From assembly GCF_036226465.1 (NCBI RefSeq), contig NZ_CP108476.1:8370001-8434000 (forward strand): a stretch of 64,000 nt of DNA, written 5' to 3'. The notes beneath the pieces were generated by a model. It did no database searches. It saw only the letters and a program-made list of their open reading frames with translations, and had not been told where the DNA came from. Below, piece by piece: positions 18,234 to 26,447 of the stretch. How positions within the stretch are numbered: the first letter of the stretch is position 1; each line of letters opens with the position of its first letter. This DNA comes from Kitasatospora sp. NBC_01250 (lineage in GTDB: Bacteria; Actinomycetota; Actinomycetes; Streptomycetales; Streptomycetaceae). The translations under genes were made by a program, and so were the position numbers.

Positions 18234-18263
18234 CGATCGGTCCTCGGTCAGGCGGTCAGGCGG

Positions 18264-19520
18264 TCAGGCGGTCAGGAGGCAGGTGTCCCAGGGGGTTGTT
18301 GGGCTTGCCCCGAGTGCAGGGGCGAGCAGGGCGAGGGCGGTGCCGGTGGCGCCTTCCAGGAAGGCGGGCCCGGCGGTCGTGAGGAGGCGGCGGGCCTGTT
18401 CGTCGGGGGCGGTGCCGGGTGGTTGGGCGATGTCGAGAAGCAGGCTGGCGGCGGAGCGCAGCCGGGCGGCGTTGCGCGGGGACGCGTCGTCGGCGGCGCG
18501 GTGAGCGATGTGGGCCAGTCCGGCGAAGCCGTGGCAGGCGGACAGGTCGGTGGTCGCGGCGAGCGATGGCGGGTCCAGGAGCGCGGCTGCCAGGGAGTGT
18601 TCGGCTTCGTGGCGCAGGCGGTGGTCGCCGAGGGCGAGGGCGGCGAGCTGCTGGGCGCGGGCCACCCCGGCTGAGCCGTAGCACCAGCTCGGCCGCTGCG
18701 GTAGCAGCGGCAGCCGGCCGGCGCCGGTCAGCTGTGCGTGGGTGATCCAGTACGGCCAGGCGTGCTCGTCGCGCCACCGCGCGAGCCACTCCAGGATCGT
18801 GCCGATGGCCGGCCGCTGGCCTTCCACCTCCACGCCTTGGCGCAGCGCCAGGGCGAGCAGGGCGAGCGGTCCGGCGATCCCGTGCGCGAGACCGGTGTTG
18901 GCATGGCCGTCGGGGAACCGAGCGTCAGCCTGTCCGGACGGTCCGCCCGCCGTCCACCAGCCCGGCAGCAGCCGGCCGTTGTGCTCGACCTGCTCGGTGA
19001 GCCGGACCAGGTAGGCGAGGACCTGCCGGATCGCCGCTCCACGCGGATCCCGGTGCACGAGAAGGGAGCCGATGCCGGACAGGCCACGGATGGTGTCGAA
19101 CTCGGCGAGGGAGGCCAGGCCACCGCGCTTGATCCGAGTCTGGGCCTCCTCGCACCGGCGCACGGCATCGGCAGCCACGATCCGGTCGAGGCAGTCGAGG
19201 GCGCGCTGGTAGGAGCCGGGCCGGGCTTGAGCAGCGCAAGCCAGGGCGTGCGCGACGGCAGGAGCGCCGTAGTAGAGGTAGCTGTCCGGCCCGGAGGTGA
19301 CCGGCGCGTCGGCAGCCACCCTGAGCCAGGCGCGGGCGGGCTCCCAGGGCGCGAGATCCGCGGCGGCGCGTTCGATGTGAAGGAGGGCGACGCCGGGTAC
19401 GCCGTGGGCCAGCGACTGGCGCCACTGGGGACGGCTCGTCCAACTGCTCGGCACGCTGCCGGGGTCGGCGAGCAACTCGGCGATCCGGAAGGACAGTTGA
19501 AACGCGGGGTGCGGCGTCAC
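18264..19520 (-). CDS. lanC: Lanthionine synthetase C-family cyclase
   Basis: 418 residues. The GTG start overlaps the LanB stop as GTGA, implying translational coupling. The zinc-site motifs of LanC cyclases are present: WCYGSAGVA (Cys ligand) and the Cys-His pair in LSACHGFAGLAH. The alpha/alpha-toroid repeat GHANTGLAHGIAGPLALLAL is also visible. LanC adds cysteine thiols to dehydrated Ser/Thr to form (methyl)lanthionine rings; here the substrate should be the 52-aa FxLD precursor. Confidence 0.9.
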   Translation of the reverse strand: MTPHPAFQLSFRIAELLADPGSVPSSWTSRPQWRQSLAHGVPGVALLHIERAAADLAPWEPARAWLRVAADAPVTSGPDSYLYYGAPAVAHALACAAQARPGSYQRALDCLDRIVAADAVRRCEEAQTRIKRGGLASLAEFDTIRGLSGIGSLLVHRDPRGAAIRQVLAYLVRLTEQVEHNGRLLPGWWTAGGPSGQADARFPDGHANTGLAHGIAGPLALLALALRQGVEVEGQRPAIGTILEWLARWRDEHAWPYWITHAQLTGAGRLPLLPQRPSWCYGSAGVARAQQLAALALGDHRLRHEAEHSLAAALLDPPSLAATTDLSACHGFAGLAHIAHRAADDASPRNAARLRSAASLLLDIAQPPGTAPDEQARRLLTTAGPAFLEGATGTALALLAPALGASPTTPWDTCLLTA

Positions 19521-22500
19521 AGGTCACTGTCCCGGGAAAGCCGGGCGACGGCGGCGGCCCGGGCCAGGTACAGGACCTCCGCCTCGACGCCGAAGTCGAT
19601 GCGGTGGGCGCGGACATAGCTGCAGTGCAGCAGGGAGGCGAGCACGTCGTCCGGATCGACGCCCTGGGTGTCCAGGCTGGGGAAGCGGCGCCGGTAGTCG
19701 CCGAGAGCTTGGTGGCGTTCGGCCCAGGCCTCTACGATCGCGGCTCCGCCCGCCTCGCCACGCAGCGCGGCCCAGTCGGCGGCGGGGTCGGATAGACGCA
19801 CGGCTTCGCTGAACACCGGGCGGGCGACAGACGATGGGGCCCTGGCGGGGACGTTCTCGATGAGCCAGCGCAGCCCGGCCGTGGTCGAGCCGGTGAAGCC
19901 GACGGCGATGGCCACGGTGTGAGCGGCCAGCAGCGCGTGCCGGCCCGGGCGGACGGGCTGGGACAGGTGGGCGAGGACGGCAGCGGAGTCGGCACGGAAG
20001 ACCTGCTCTGCGGTCTCCCACGCCGGTCCGTCGCCCCATCGGCCGGTCTCCGTGTACGAGGTGGGGTAGGCGACTTCGGCGAGCAGGCCGGCCTGGTGCA
20101 GCTCGGAGGCCCAGGTGCTGACGACGGTGGCGGCGGAGCCGAAGTCGGCCGGGTCGGGCAGTGCGATGCGCAGCCGGAGGTGATGGCGCGGATCGCGGAA
20201 CCGCACGAACCACCACCCCGGATGACCGAGTCGACCGAGCAGGTCGGGGAGGTGCCGGGTGAGGACGGCGTCCTGGCGTTCCACGTCGCCGTACAGCGAG
20301 GCGAGCAGCACCCGGGAGGTTCCGGGAGCGTCGCCGTGGCCGCGACGCAGGAGCCGCGCGGTGGTCGGCTTGGGCAGGCGTGGCCAGGCCGAGGCCCGGG
20401 TCACGGTGACCGGGACCACGATCTCGTGGGCCCGACCGCCGGCCCAGCCGAGGTCGGCAGGTTCGGGAGCTTCGACGAGGACGGCGTGCGGGGCGGAGCC
20501 CAGGTGGGCGCGCAACAGAGCGCGGTGGCCGGGGCGGTCGAGGTCGAGCGGCAGCCCCTGGCTGTTGGCGGACAGCTCCACGAACCGGGGTGCCCGCCGC
20601 TGGCGCAGCAGGTCGCGCAGGGCCTCGTCCCATCGCTCCGACTGGGCGTTCGAGGAAGGGAGTTCGGTAGCGGACAGCTGCCAGGCAGCGGGGGAGAGGA
20701 TGACTCGACCGTGCCTGAGCCGGGGCCGGAACGGCAGCGAGCCGAGCGATCCCCACGAGAACCGGGTGACCTGCGCGCACTGGGCTCTGGACAGTTCGGC
20801 GATCAGCCGAGCCAACGGCGGTGTGTGGACTCGCAGGTTCAGCGCGTGCGTGGCGGCAGCCTCGATCCGCACACCGAGCATCGGAGCGGCCAGGTACATC
20901 CGGCGACCGTCGCAACCCACAGCCAGGTCCTGCGGGCGCAGCACGCCGTCGCTGCACGGCCGGTGCTCGGCGAGGCTGATGACCAGCCGGCCGGTCGGCG
21001 AGCTGCGGGCCACGTGTGCGGTCGTCGGATCCAGCGGAGGGAAGGAGAGTTGGGCGGTGACGGCCTCCTGGTCCATGGCCGGCAGGCAGGTCAGTACCTC
21101 GCAGAAGGCGGTGCGGTGCTCAGGCCGGAGCAGGTGCAGGAAGCGTCCGACCGAAACTCCGACGGCCCGGGAGGCCGAGACCACCTCCAGCCGGAACTCG
21201 CCAGTGTCCAGAGCCTGCTGGTCACGGGCATGCAGCCGAGCGACGATCTCCAGGTGCGGGGGCAGGCGGAGTTCGGTGGGGCCGAGGTCGAGCGCGGTCA
21301 GCAGTGCATGGTCGAGGATGACCTCGCGCTCGCCGTCGAGCGCCGCCCGTTGCGCGAGGGCTGCCAGGACCTCGTCGCGCTGGTCGAAGCGCGGGCCCTC
21401 GGCCGGCCGGGCGCTGGGATAGCCGTCGGGCCAGCCGATCCCGCTGTCAGCCACCACGTCCAGCAGCGGCACCAGCGCGCCTCGTCCGTAGCGCTCGTAG
21501 AACCTCTGGTGGTAGGTCCGCCAGGCGGCGACGCCGTACGGAAAGGCGCTGACCCGTGCGAGCAGGTCGGCTGCACGGCTGGCCTCGTCGGCCACCGCCC
21601 GCGGGAGCATGAGGTCGGCGTCCAGGCGAAGGTCGACGGCCAGCATCGGACGATCCGCTGCACGGAGTCGGCCGGTGGTGGTGAGCGCCGCTTGGATCCG
21701 CGCACGGGCAGCGGGGCTCGGAGCCTGGTCGTGGACAGCGAGGTTGGCGTGGACCGCGCGAACCTCGGCGAGCAGCGCACCGGTGTCGGGAACCTGGCCG
21801 GCGTCCGCGTGCCGCAGGGCTGCGACGAGGTGGCCGAGGGAGTCGGGTTCGGTCGCCGGGGCGTGGAGGCTGGTGATCAGGGCCCGCCAGGCGACGAGCT
21901 CGGCCAGCATGCCGGTGATCCGCTGGCCGGGCGCGGCGGGGAACTCGGCGGCGAGCTTGTCCGCCAACTCCTTGAACCGGATCGGGTGGCGGGCAGCAGA
22001 GAGAGCGAAGGCGACGGGGCGGGTGTGGCGCAGGGTCGTTTCGGCCGCCACGGTGCCGCGCCCGGATCGGGTGAGGGGCTGATGGGGAATCACGAGGTAT
22101 CCGCCACGCACGTGGACGGTGTTGTTCGCGGTCACGTCGAGTCGCGCGAGCAGAGCGGAGCAGTTTTCCAACCGCTCGATCGCTTGGGAGATCCAAGCCG
22201 CCGAAGCCTGGGCCACCACGTGGTGTTCGCCGCCCCAGCGCAGGCTGGCGGCTGGGCCGAAGTCGGCGGCCTGGACTCCGGCGAAGCGCCCGAACGGAGT
22301 CGGGCGCCCGCCGGCGCGCAGCAGGTACCGTGCGGTGGACAGGGCGGCGTGCCGCACGTCCCGCGGCGTCGGTCGCTCGGCGGTGAGCAACTGCTCGACG
22401 CGGCGGGAGAGGGTCGGGCTGGCGAGACTCAGTGCCTCGGCGAGGTCTTCGTCGGCCCAGACCGCGCGCAGCCAAGCCGCCTGCTCGTGAGCCAGTTCTG

Positions 22501-22615
22501 CACCGGCGGCCGTGAGGTCCGGCCAGGCCGTTGCCGGGAGGTCAGGGCGGGCGACGGCGCGCACGAGCGCCACGCCTGCGGCGCGGTAGGAAGCCGTCGG
22601 TGCGGATGGGCACAT
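19517..22615 (-). CDS. lanB: Class I lantibiotic dehydratase
   Basis: 1032 residues from MCPSAPTASYRAAGVALVRA. An upstream ATG at 22684 would add 23 unlikely residues. The N-terminal glutamylation domain includes LRAGGRPTPFGRFAGVQAADFG, a family signature. The C-terminal elimination (SpaB_C) domain includes VLLASLYGDVERQDAVL and GWWFVRFRDPRHHLRLRIAL. Full-length LanB proteins run to about 1000 residues, so nothing is missing. It uses glutamyl-tRNA to dehydrate Ser/Thr of the precursor. It lies 81 bases downstream of the precursor gene and overlaps LanC by 4 bases. Confidence 0.92.
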   Translation of the reverse strand: MCPSAPTASYRAAGVALVRAVARPDLPATAWPDLTAAGAELAHEQAAWLRAVWADEDLAEALSLASPTLSRRVEQLLTAERPTPRDVRHAALSTARYLLRAGGRPTPFGRFAGVQAADFGPAASLRWGGEHHVVAQASAAWISQAIERLENCSALLARLDVTANNTVHVRGGYLVIPHQPLTRSGRGTVAAETTLRHTRPVAFALSAARHPIRFKELADKLAAEFPAAPGQRITGMLAELVAWRALITSLHAPATEPDSLGHLVAALRHADAGQVPDTGALLAEVRAVHANLAVHDQAPSPAARARIQAALTTTGRLRAADRPMLAVDLRLDADLMLPRAVADEASRAADLLARVSAFPYGVAAWRTYHQRFYERYGRGALVPLLDVVADSGIGWPDGYPSARPAEGPRFDQRDEVLAALAQRAALDGEREVILDHALLTALDLGPTELRLPPHLEIVARLHARDQQALDTGEFRLEVVSASRAVGVSVGRFLHLLRPEHRTAFCEVLTCLPAMDQEAVTAQLSFPPLDPTTAHVARSSPTGRLVISLAEHRPCSDGVLRPQDLAVGCDGRRMYLAAPMLGVRIEAAATHALNLRVHTPPLARLIAELSRAQCAQVTRFSWGSLGSLPFRPRLRHGRVILSPAAWQLSATELPSSNAQSERWDEALRDLLRQRRAPRFVELSANSQGLPLDLDRPGHRALLRAHLGSAPHAVLVEAPEPADLGWAGGRAHEIVVPVTVTRASAWPRLPKPTTARLLRRGHGDAPGTSRVLLASLYGDVERQDAVLTRHLPDLLGRLGHPGWWFVRFRDPRHHLRLRIALPDPADFGSAATVVSTWASELHQAGLLAEVAYPTSYTETGRWGDGPAWETAEQVFRADSAAVLAHLSQPVRPGRHALLAAHTVAIAVGFTGSTTAGLRWLIENVPARAPSSVARPVFSEAVRLSDPAADWAALRGEAGGAAIVEAWAERHQALGDYRRRFPSLDTQGVDPDDVLASLLHCSYVRAHRIDFGVEAEVLYLARAAAVARLSRDSDL

Positions 22616-22696
22616 GGTGGACCTCGGTAGTAGAAGCGGAAGAGAGCGGTCGGTGCCGCCGCGTTGGCCGTCGGCCGGCGGCACCGACCGGGTGGG

Positions 22697-22855
22697 TCAG
22701 TGAACGCCTGTGGTGCACGCGCCGCAGGTGCTGCCGCAGCCGTCGTCGGTGAGCACCTGGAGGCTGGCAGCGTCGGCCGTCTCGATGGTGCTCACGTCGA
22801 GGTCGAACTCGTCGGCGACGGCAATCGGGGTCTCGATGCTGATCCGCTGGACCAT
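22697..22855 (-). CDS. FxLD-family lanthipeptide precursor
   Basis: 52-residue gene: ATG at 22855 with GAGGAG 6 bases upstream, TGA at 22697-22699. The leader carries the diagnostic motif EFDLDVSTIE (F17-D20 is FxLD). The core is C-terminal, with Cys40, Cys44 and Cys47 and dehydratable Ser31, Thr36, Ser42, Thr43, Thr48 and Thr49, ending in TGVH. Three cysteines allow up to three rings. It lies just upstream of LanB, LanC and the FxLD methyltransferase on the same strand, the usual order. Asp37 and Asp38 are candidate methylation sites (inference). Confidence 0.9.
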   Translation of the reverse strand: MVQRISIETPIAVADEFDLDVSTIETADAASLQVLTDDGCGSTCGACTTGVH

Positions 22856-22964
22856 GTGTGGCTCCTCGTGCGTAGGAATTCCCTTGCGGGACCTGGCGTC
22901 GGGACGCGGGAGTGCGCCTGCATCACCAGGAGATGGTGGGGGGCGCCGCCGGTCGGCCTTTGGG

Positions 22965-23462
22965 CTACGGGATTCGCGGGGCGGTCGTCAGCGCCGAGCG
23001 GGGTGCGGTGGTCAGCACCCGAGCGCCGTGCTGGTGCGTGGGGAGGCCGGGGAGCCAGTTCCACTTGGCGAGCGGATCGCCGAGCGCACGGTGTAGCTGT
23101 CGTGGACCGCTGAAGGCGCTCCGGGCATGCAGCCGGCGGTGGTTGTCGAGCAGGAACGCCTCGCCGCGTTGAAGCTGGAGCCGCCGACTATGCCGCTCGA
23201 CCGCGCTCCGCAGCCGAGCGTGCACACGACGGCCCAGTGGCGCATCATCGAGCACATCACCGTCGGGCAGGTCCGGCTGCGCCATGGTGACTCGGCCGCG
23301 GCGCGGGAGCGGCTGTCCGCAGGTCTCGTCGGCGCCGCTGCCCACCACCTGCCGCACCAGCTCCAGCGGGTACTTCGAGCCAGCAGGTCCCTGCCGGATC
23401 TGCACGACCAGGCCTCCGCCGCGCTGCGTGACCTTGAGGTCGAGATGGCGGCGTGAGTTCAC
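22965..23462 (-). pseudogene. Truncated TauD-type dioxygenase remnant
   Basis: 165 residues in one open frame. The C-terminal half carries the distal iron-His/Arg region of Fe(II)/2-oxoglutarate oxygenases: RGEAFLLDNHRRLHARSAFSGPRQ. The family is normally about 300 residues, and the N-terminal half with the HxD iron ligands is missing. The GTG start overlaps the stop of the upstream ATPase gene as GTGA, so it may still be translated by coupling. It is either a decaying gene or a non-catalytic domain; I favour a remnant. Confidence 0.5.
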
Positions 23463-23917
23463 GCGGCACCGGCCTTCGGGAGCGCCCAGACGACCTTGCC
23501 GCCCGGGGCCGGGTGCCAGCCCCACGCGGTGCTGAGCGCGTCGACCAGCAGGAGGCCGCGCGCGTCCTCGGCGAAGTCGTCCGTCAGCCGGGGGCACGGC
23601 ACCCCGGGGGATTCGTCGAAGACCTCGATGAGCAGTTGGCCCGCCGTGACCCGGGCGGTCAGCAGAATGGCCTCCGCCCCGATGGAGGCGGCGACGGCAT
23701 TGGCGATGAGTTCGGTGAGGACCAGTTCGGCGTTGTCGCGACCGGTCTCCGTCAGCCAGGTGGCGAAGTGCCGCTTCAACTGCTCTCGGGCGGCCTGGCC
23801 GGCCTCGTTCGTGACCGGCAGGTCGCAGCGCAGCACATTGCTGCTCTGGTCCGGCGTCGGGATCGGAGTGAGGTCGGGGACACTGCCCAGACTCCAGGTG
23901 GTTCGGGGTGACGACAT
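23459..23917 (-). CDS. Histidine-kinase-like ATP-binding regulator
   Basis: 152 residues from MSSPRTTWSLG, with GGAGG upstream of the ATG. It has a GHKL ATPase fold: N-box ELVLTELIANAVAA (about 78-91), the G1 box VFDESPGVP, then DARGLLLVDALSTAWG. This is the anti-sigma-factor-like, single-domain kinase type that is abundant in streptomycetes next to XRE regulators. It is divergent from the XRE gene across a region holding a perfect palindrome, consistent with a paired regulatory unit. Confidence 0.82.
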   Translation of the reverse strand: MSSPRTTWSLGSVPDLTPIPTPDQSSNVLRCDLPVTNEAGQAAREQLKRHFATWLTETGRDNAELVLTELIANAVAASIGAEAILLTARVTAGQLLIEVFDESPGVPCPRLTDDFAEDARGLLLVDALSTAWGWHPAPGGKVVWALPKAGAA

Positions 23918-24073
23918 GGCTACACCTCCTCTGTGGAAGGGGGTTGCGCGGTGCCTGACCTGGCCGCCGGCTCCTCTGGCGCGGACAGGTAGCGGGGTCG
24001 TCACGTTCCGCCCCCAAGGCGTCGCTGACAGCAGTAGGGTGCTCCGAAAGCGGTGCTGGGCGCACATCGCGGC

Positions 24074-24099
24074 CCGGATATCACGGCTGTGATATCCGG
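24074..24099. promoter_or_regulatory. Palindromic operator candidate
   Basis: Perfect 11-base arms, CCGGATATCAC and GTGATATCCGG, around a 4-base centre, 44 bases before the XRE gene and in the divergent region shared with the ATPase gene. It is A+T-richer than its surroundings. It is probably a binding site for a dimeric regulator, most simply the XRE protein itself. Confidence 0.55.
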
Positions 24100-24143
24100 A
24101 TCGCCGTCACGATGGGCGCTGTGGACCAGACCTTGCCGAGCGG

Positions 24144-25682
24144 ATGGGGACGGCCTTGGCAGATGAACTGTGCGGCAGGTGCGGGTGCTGGCTCAGCCGC
24201 TACAACACCGAGGGTGCTCTCTGCGGCCCATGCGCGCGTGTGGCCGCGGTGCCCTCGCCCGTCCGGCAGGAGATCCCGGCGCGGGTCTGGCTGGACCCGG
24301 CGGTCCGGAACTCCCTCGCGCGCTGGGACTTCGGTCAACTCAGCAAGTCTGTAAGGGAGTCAGCCTCGCTGCGGCAGGAGGACGTGGCCGCGCTCACCGG
24401 CGTCAGCCAGGGTTACCTGTCGATGTTGGAGGCCGGCAGTCGCCGCCTGACCAACATCGACAAGGCGCTCGACTTCCTCGTCGGCCTCGGGGTTCCGGCG
24501 GACCTGATCAGCCTTCCCCGTCGGCTCGCGACAACTCCCCAGCCCACGCCGGTCCCGAGCCAGGACACCGGCGAATCGGGCAGTGCGGTCCTCCTGGACC
24601 TCGGCTTGCCCTGGACCGCGGGTCGTATGGTGGCCGCACTGCACAACGCGGTGTTAGGGGAGTCCATGGACCGCCGCCGATTTCTCACCCTGTCAGGTAC
24701 GGCGCTGACCGTACACATCCACCACTGGGGCATCGCCGACCCGGAGCCGCTGAACCGGGCCGAGAAGGGCGGCCGGATCACCGGCGAGCTGATTGCGCAC
24801 CTCGGGGGCACCGTCGACCAGCTGCGGCACATGGATGCCAGCACCGGCAGCGGGAGCCTCGCGGATCTTGCCCGTGCCCATCTCTCTCTCGTCGAAGGCA
24901 TGTTGCGCCACGCGAGCTACGACGAAGCGACCGGCCGCTCACTTGCCGCCATCGCCGCCGACACTGCCACCCAGCTGGGGTGGTTCCACTTCGACGCCGG
25001 CCGTCACGCCGCCGCCCAACAGGCCCTCCTCGGCGCGCTGCGTGCGGCCCACGCCTCCGGCGATCCGCGGCTCGGCGCCGGAGCGCTCTCCTACCTGGCG
25101 ATCCAGAGCTACTCCGACGGTGATCCCCGCGACGCGGTCGGCGCGATGCAGGCGGCGCGGGAGAAGGTCCGGGCCGTCAACTCGCCTTCGCTGAAGGCGA
25201 TGCTCCTCACCAGACAGGCACGCGGCCACGCCAGGCTGAGCGAGCGGGAGGCGTGTCTGCGGGCGTTGGGTGCGGCCGCCGAGTTCGCTGCGGAGGGCCC
25301 GTCGGAGGAGGACCCCGGCTGGCTGTACTGGATCAACAGCGGGGAGATCGCGGGTCAGGCCGGCAGCTGCCACCTCGACCTGGGCGAGCCGCGAGAGGCT
25401 GCGGTGAAGTTCGAAGCGGCCCACGCTTCCCTGAACCCGGCGGATCGCCGGACCCGGGCCCTGTTCGAAGCGCGAGCGGCCTCGGCCCACCTGCGGAGCG
25501 GCGAGAGTGAGGCGGGATTCGCGGCTGTCGAGAGCGTGCTGGAGCTGGCGGTCGGCGTGCAGTCGCCCCGCCTGCACGATCACCTCGGCCGTACGGCCGA
25601 CGACCTGCGATCCTTCGGCGACGGGTCGACTGCGCGTGAGTTGATCGAACGCGCCGACCTCCTGCTGACTCAAGGGAGCTGA
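24144..25682 (+). CDS. XRE-family regulator with zinc ribbon and TPR domain
   Basis: 512 residues. The N-terminus has a CxxC pair on each side of a short loop (Cys10/13 and Cys27/30), probably a zinc ribbon. An XRE helix-turn-helix follows: SLRQEDVAALTGVSQGYLSMLEAG. The C-terminal ~330 residues are helical repeats (ARAHLSLVEGMLRHASYDEATGR) as in TPR-type regulators of streptomycete morphology and antibiotic loci. Codon 171 is TTA (24654-24656), so translation should depend on bldA. It is a probable regulator of the lanthipeptide locus. Confidence 0.8.
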   Translation: MGTALADELCGRCGCWLSRYNTEGALCGPCARVAAVPSPVRQEIPARVWLDPAVRNSLARWDFGQLSKSVRESASLRQEDVAALTGVSQGYLSMLEAGSRRLTNIDKALDFLVGLGVPADLISLPRRLATTPQPTPVPSQDTGESGSAVLLDLGLPWTAGRMVAALHNAVLGESMDRRRFLTLSGTALTVHIHHWGIADPEPLNRAEKGGRITGELIAHLGGTVDQLRHMDASTGSGSLADLARAHLSLVEGMLRHASYDEATGRSLAAIAADTATQLGWFHFDAGRHAAAQQALLGALRAAHASGDPRLGAGALSYLAIQSYSDGDPRDAVGAMQAAREKVRAVNSPSLKAMLLTRQARGHARLSEREACLRALGAAAEFAAEGPSEEDPGWLYWINSGEIAGQAGSCHLDLGEPREAAVKFEAAHASLNPADRRTRALFEARAASAHLRSGESEAGFAAVESVLELAVGVQSPRLHDHLGRTADDLRSFGDGSTARELIERADLLLTQGS

Positions 25683-25684
25683 CC

Positions 25685-26398
25685 ATGCCTGCCGGAGCGC
25701 TCGTCCTCTGGGACATCGACCGGACACTGCTCTACGTCGGCGAGACCGACCGGCGGGTCTACCGCGAGGCGTTCGCGCGGGTCGTCGGCCGCCCTGTCGA
25801 ACGGCTGCCCGCCCGGGGCACCGGGGTGACGATGCCGCTGGCCGTGCGGCAACTGCTGCGCGAGAACGGTGTGCCCGAGGCGGAGGTCGAAACCTTGGCC
25901 GAGCATGTCATTCGGCTGCTGCCGGAGCTGCTGGCCGACCGCGGGGCGGAGATGCGCGAGGAGGGCCGGCTCATGGACGGGGCGGTCGCCGCTCTGCAAG
26001 CAGTGCACCGGAGTGCCGGGCTGGTCCCGACGGTGCTGACGGGGAACCTGCGGGCCAACGCCGCGATCAAGCTCCGGGCGTTCGCGCTGAGTTCGTACCT
26101 GGACAGCTCGATCGGTGCGTTCGCCTCGGACGATTCCCACCGGCCGGCGCTCGTCGCCGTGGCCCAGCGACGTGCGGGGCTGAAGCACCGGACGGCGTTC
26201 ACCCGTGCCAATACGGTGATCATCGGCGATTCCCTGGAGGACACGCGAACCGGCCTTCAGGGTGGGGCGCGGGTGATCGGTGTCGCCTCCGGGACCACTG
26301 GTGTGCAGGAACTCGAAGACGCGGGGGCTGACGCGGTCTTGACGGATCTGACGGACACACAGCTTCTGCTCGCCACCATCGCGCGGTTGGTCGACTGA
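25685..26398 (+). CDS. HAD-superfamily phosphatase
   Basis: 237 residues, starting 2 bases after the XRE stop codon. HAD motif I is LWDIDRTLLY (nucleophile Asp in DxDxT), motif II is TVLTGN, and motif IV is VIIGDSLEDTRTG. The helical cap between motifs I and II (about residues 20-100) marks a phosphoglycolate-phosphatase-like subclass. It would dephosphorylate a small metabolite; the substrate is unknown. Coupling to the XRE regulator may be regulatory rather than metabolic. Confidence 0.82.
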   Translation: MPAGALVLWDIDRTLLYVGETDRRVYREAFARVVGRPVERLPARGTGVTMPLAVRQLLRENGVPEAEVETLAEHVIRLLPELLADRGAEMREEGRLMDGAVAALQAVHRSAGLVPTVLTGNLRANAAIKLRAFALSSYLDSSIGAFASDDSHRPALVAVAQRRAGLKHRTAFTRANTVIIGDSLEDTRTGLQGGARVIGVASGTTGVQELEDAGADAVLTDLTDTQLLLATIARLVD

Positions 26399-26447
26399 TA
26401 CCCGGAACCGTTCAGGCACTCCTCGACCGGGCCCCCGCCGGACGGGC

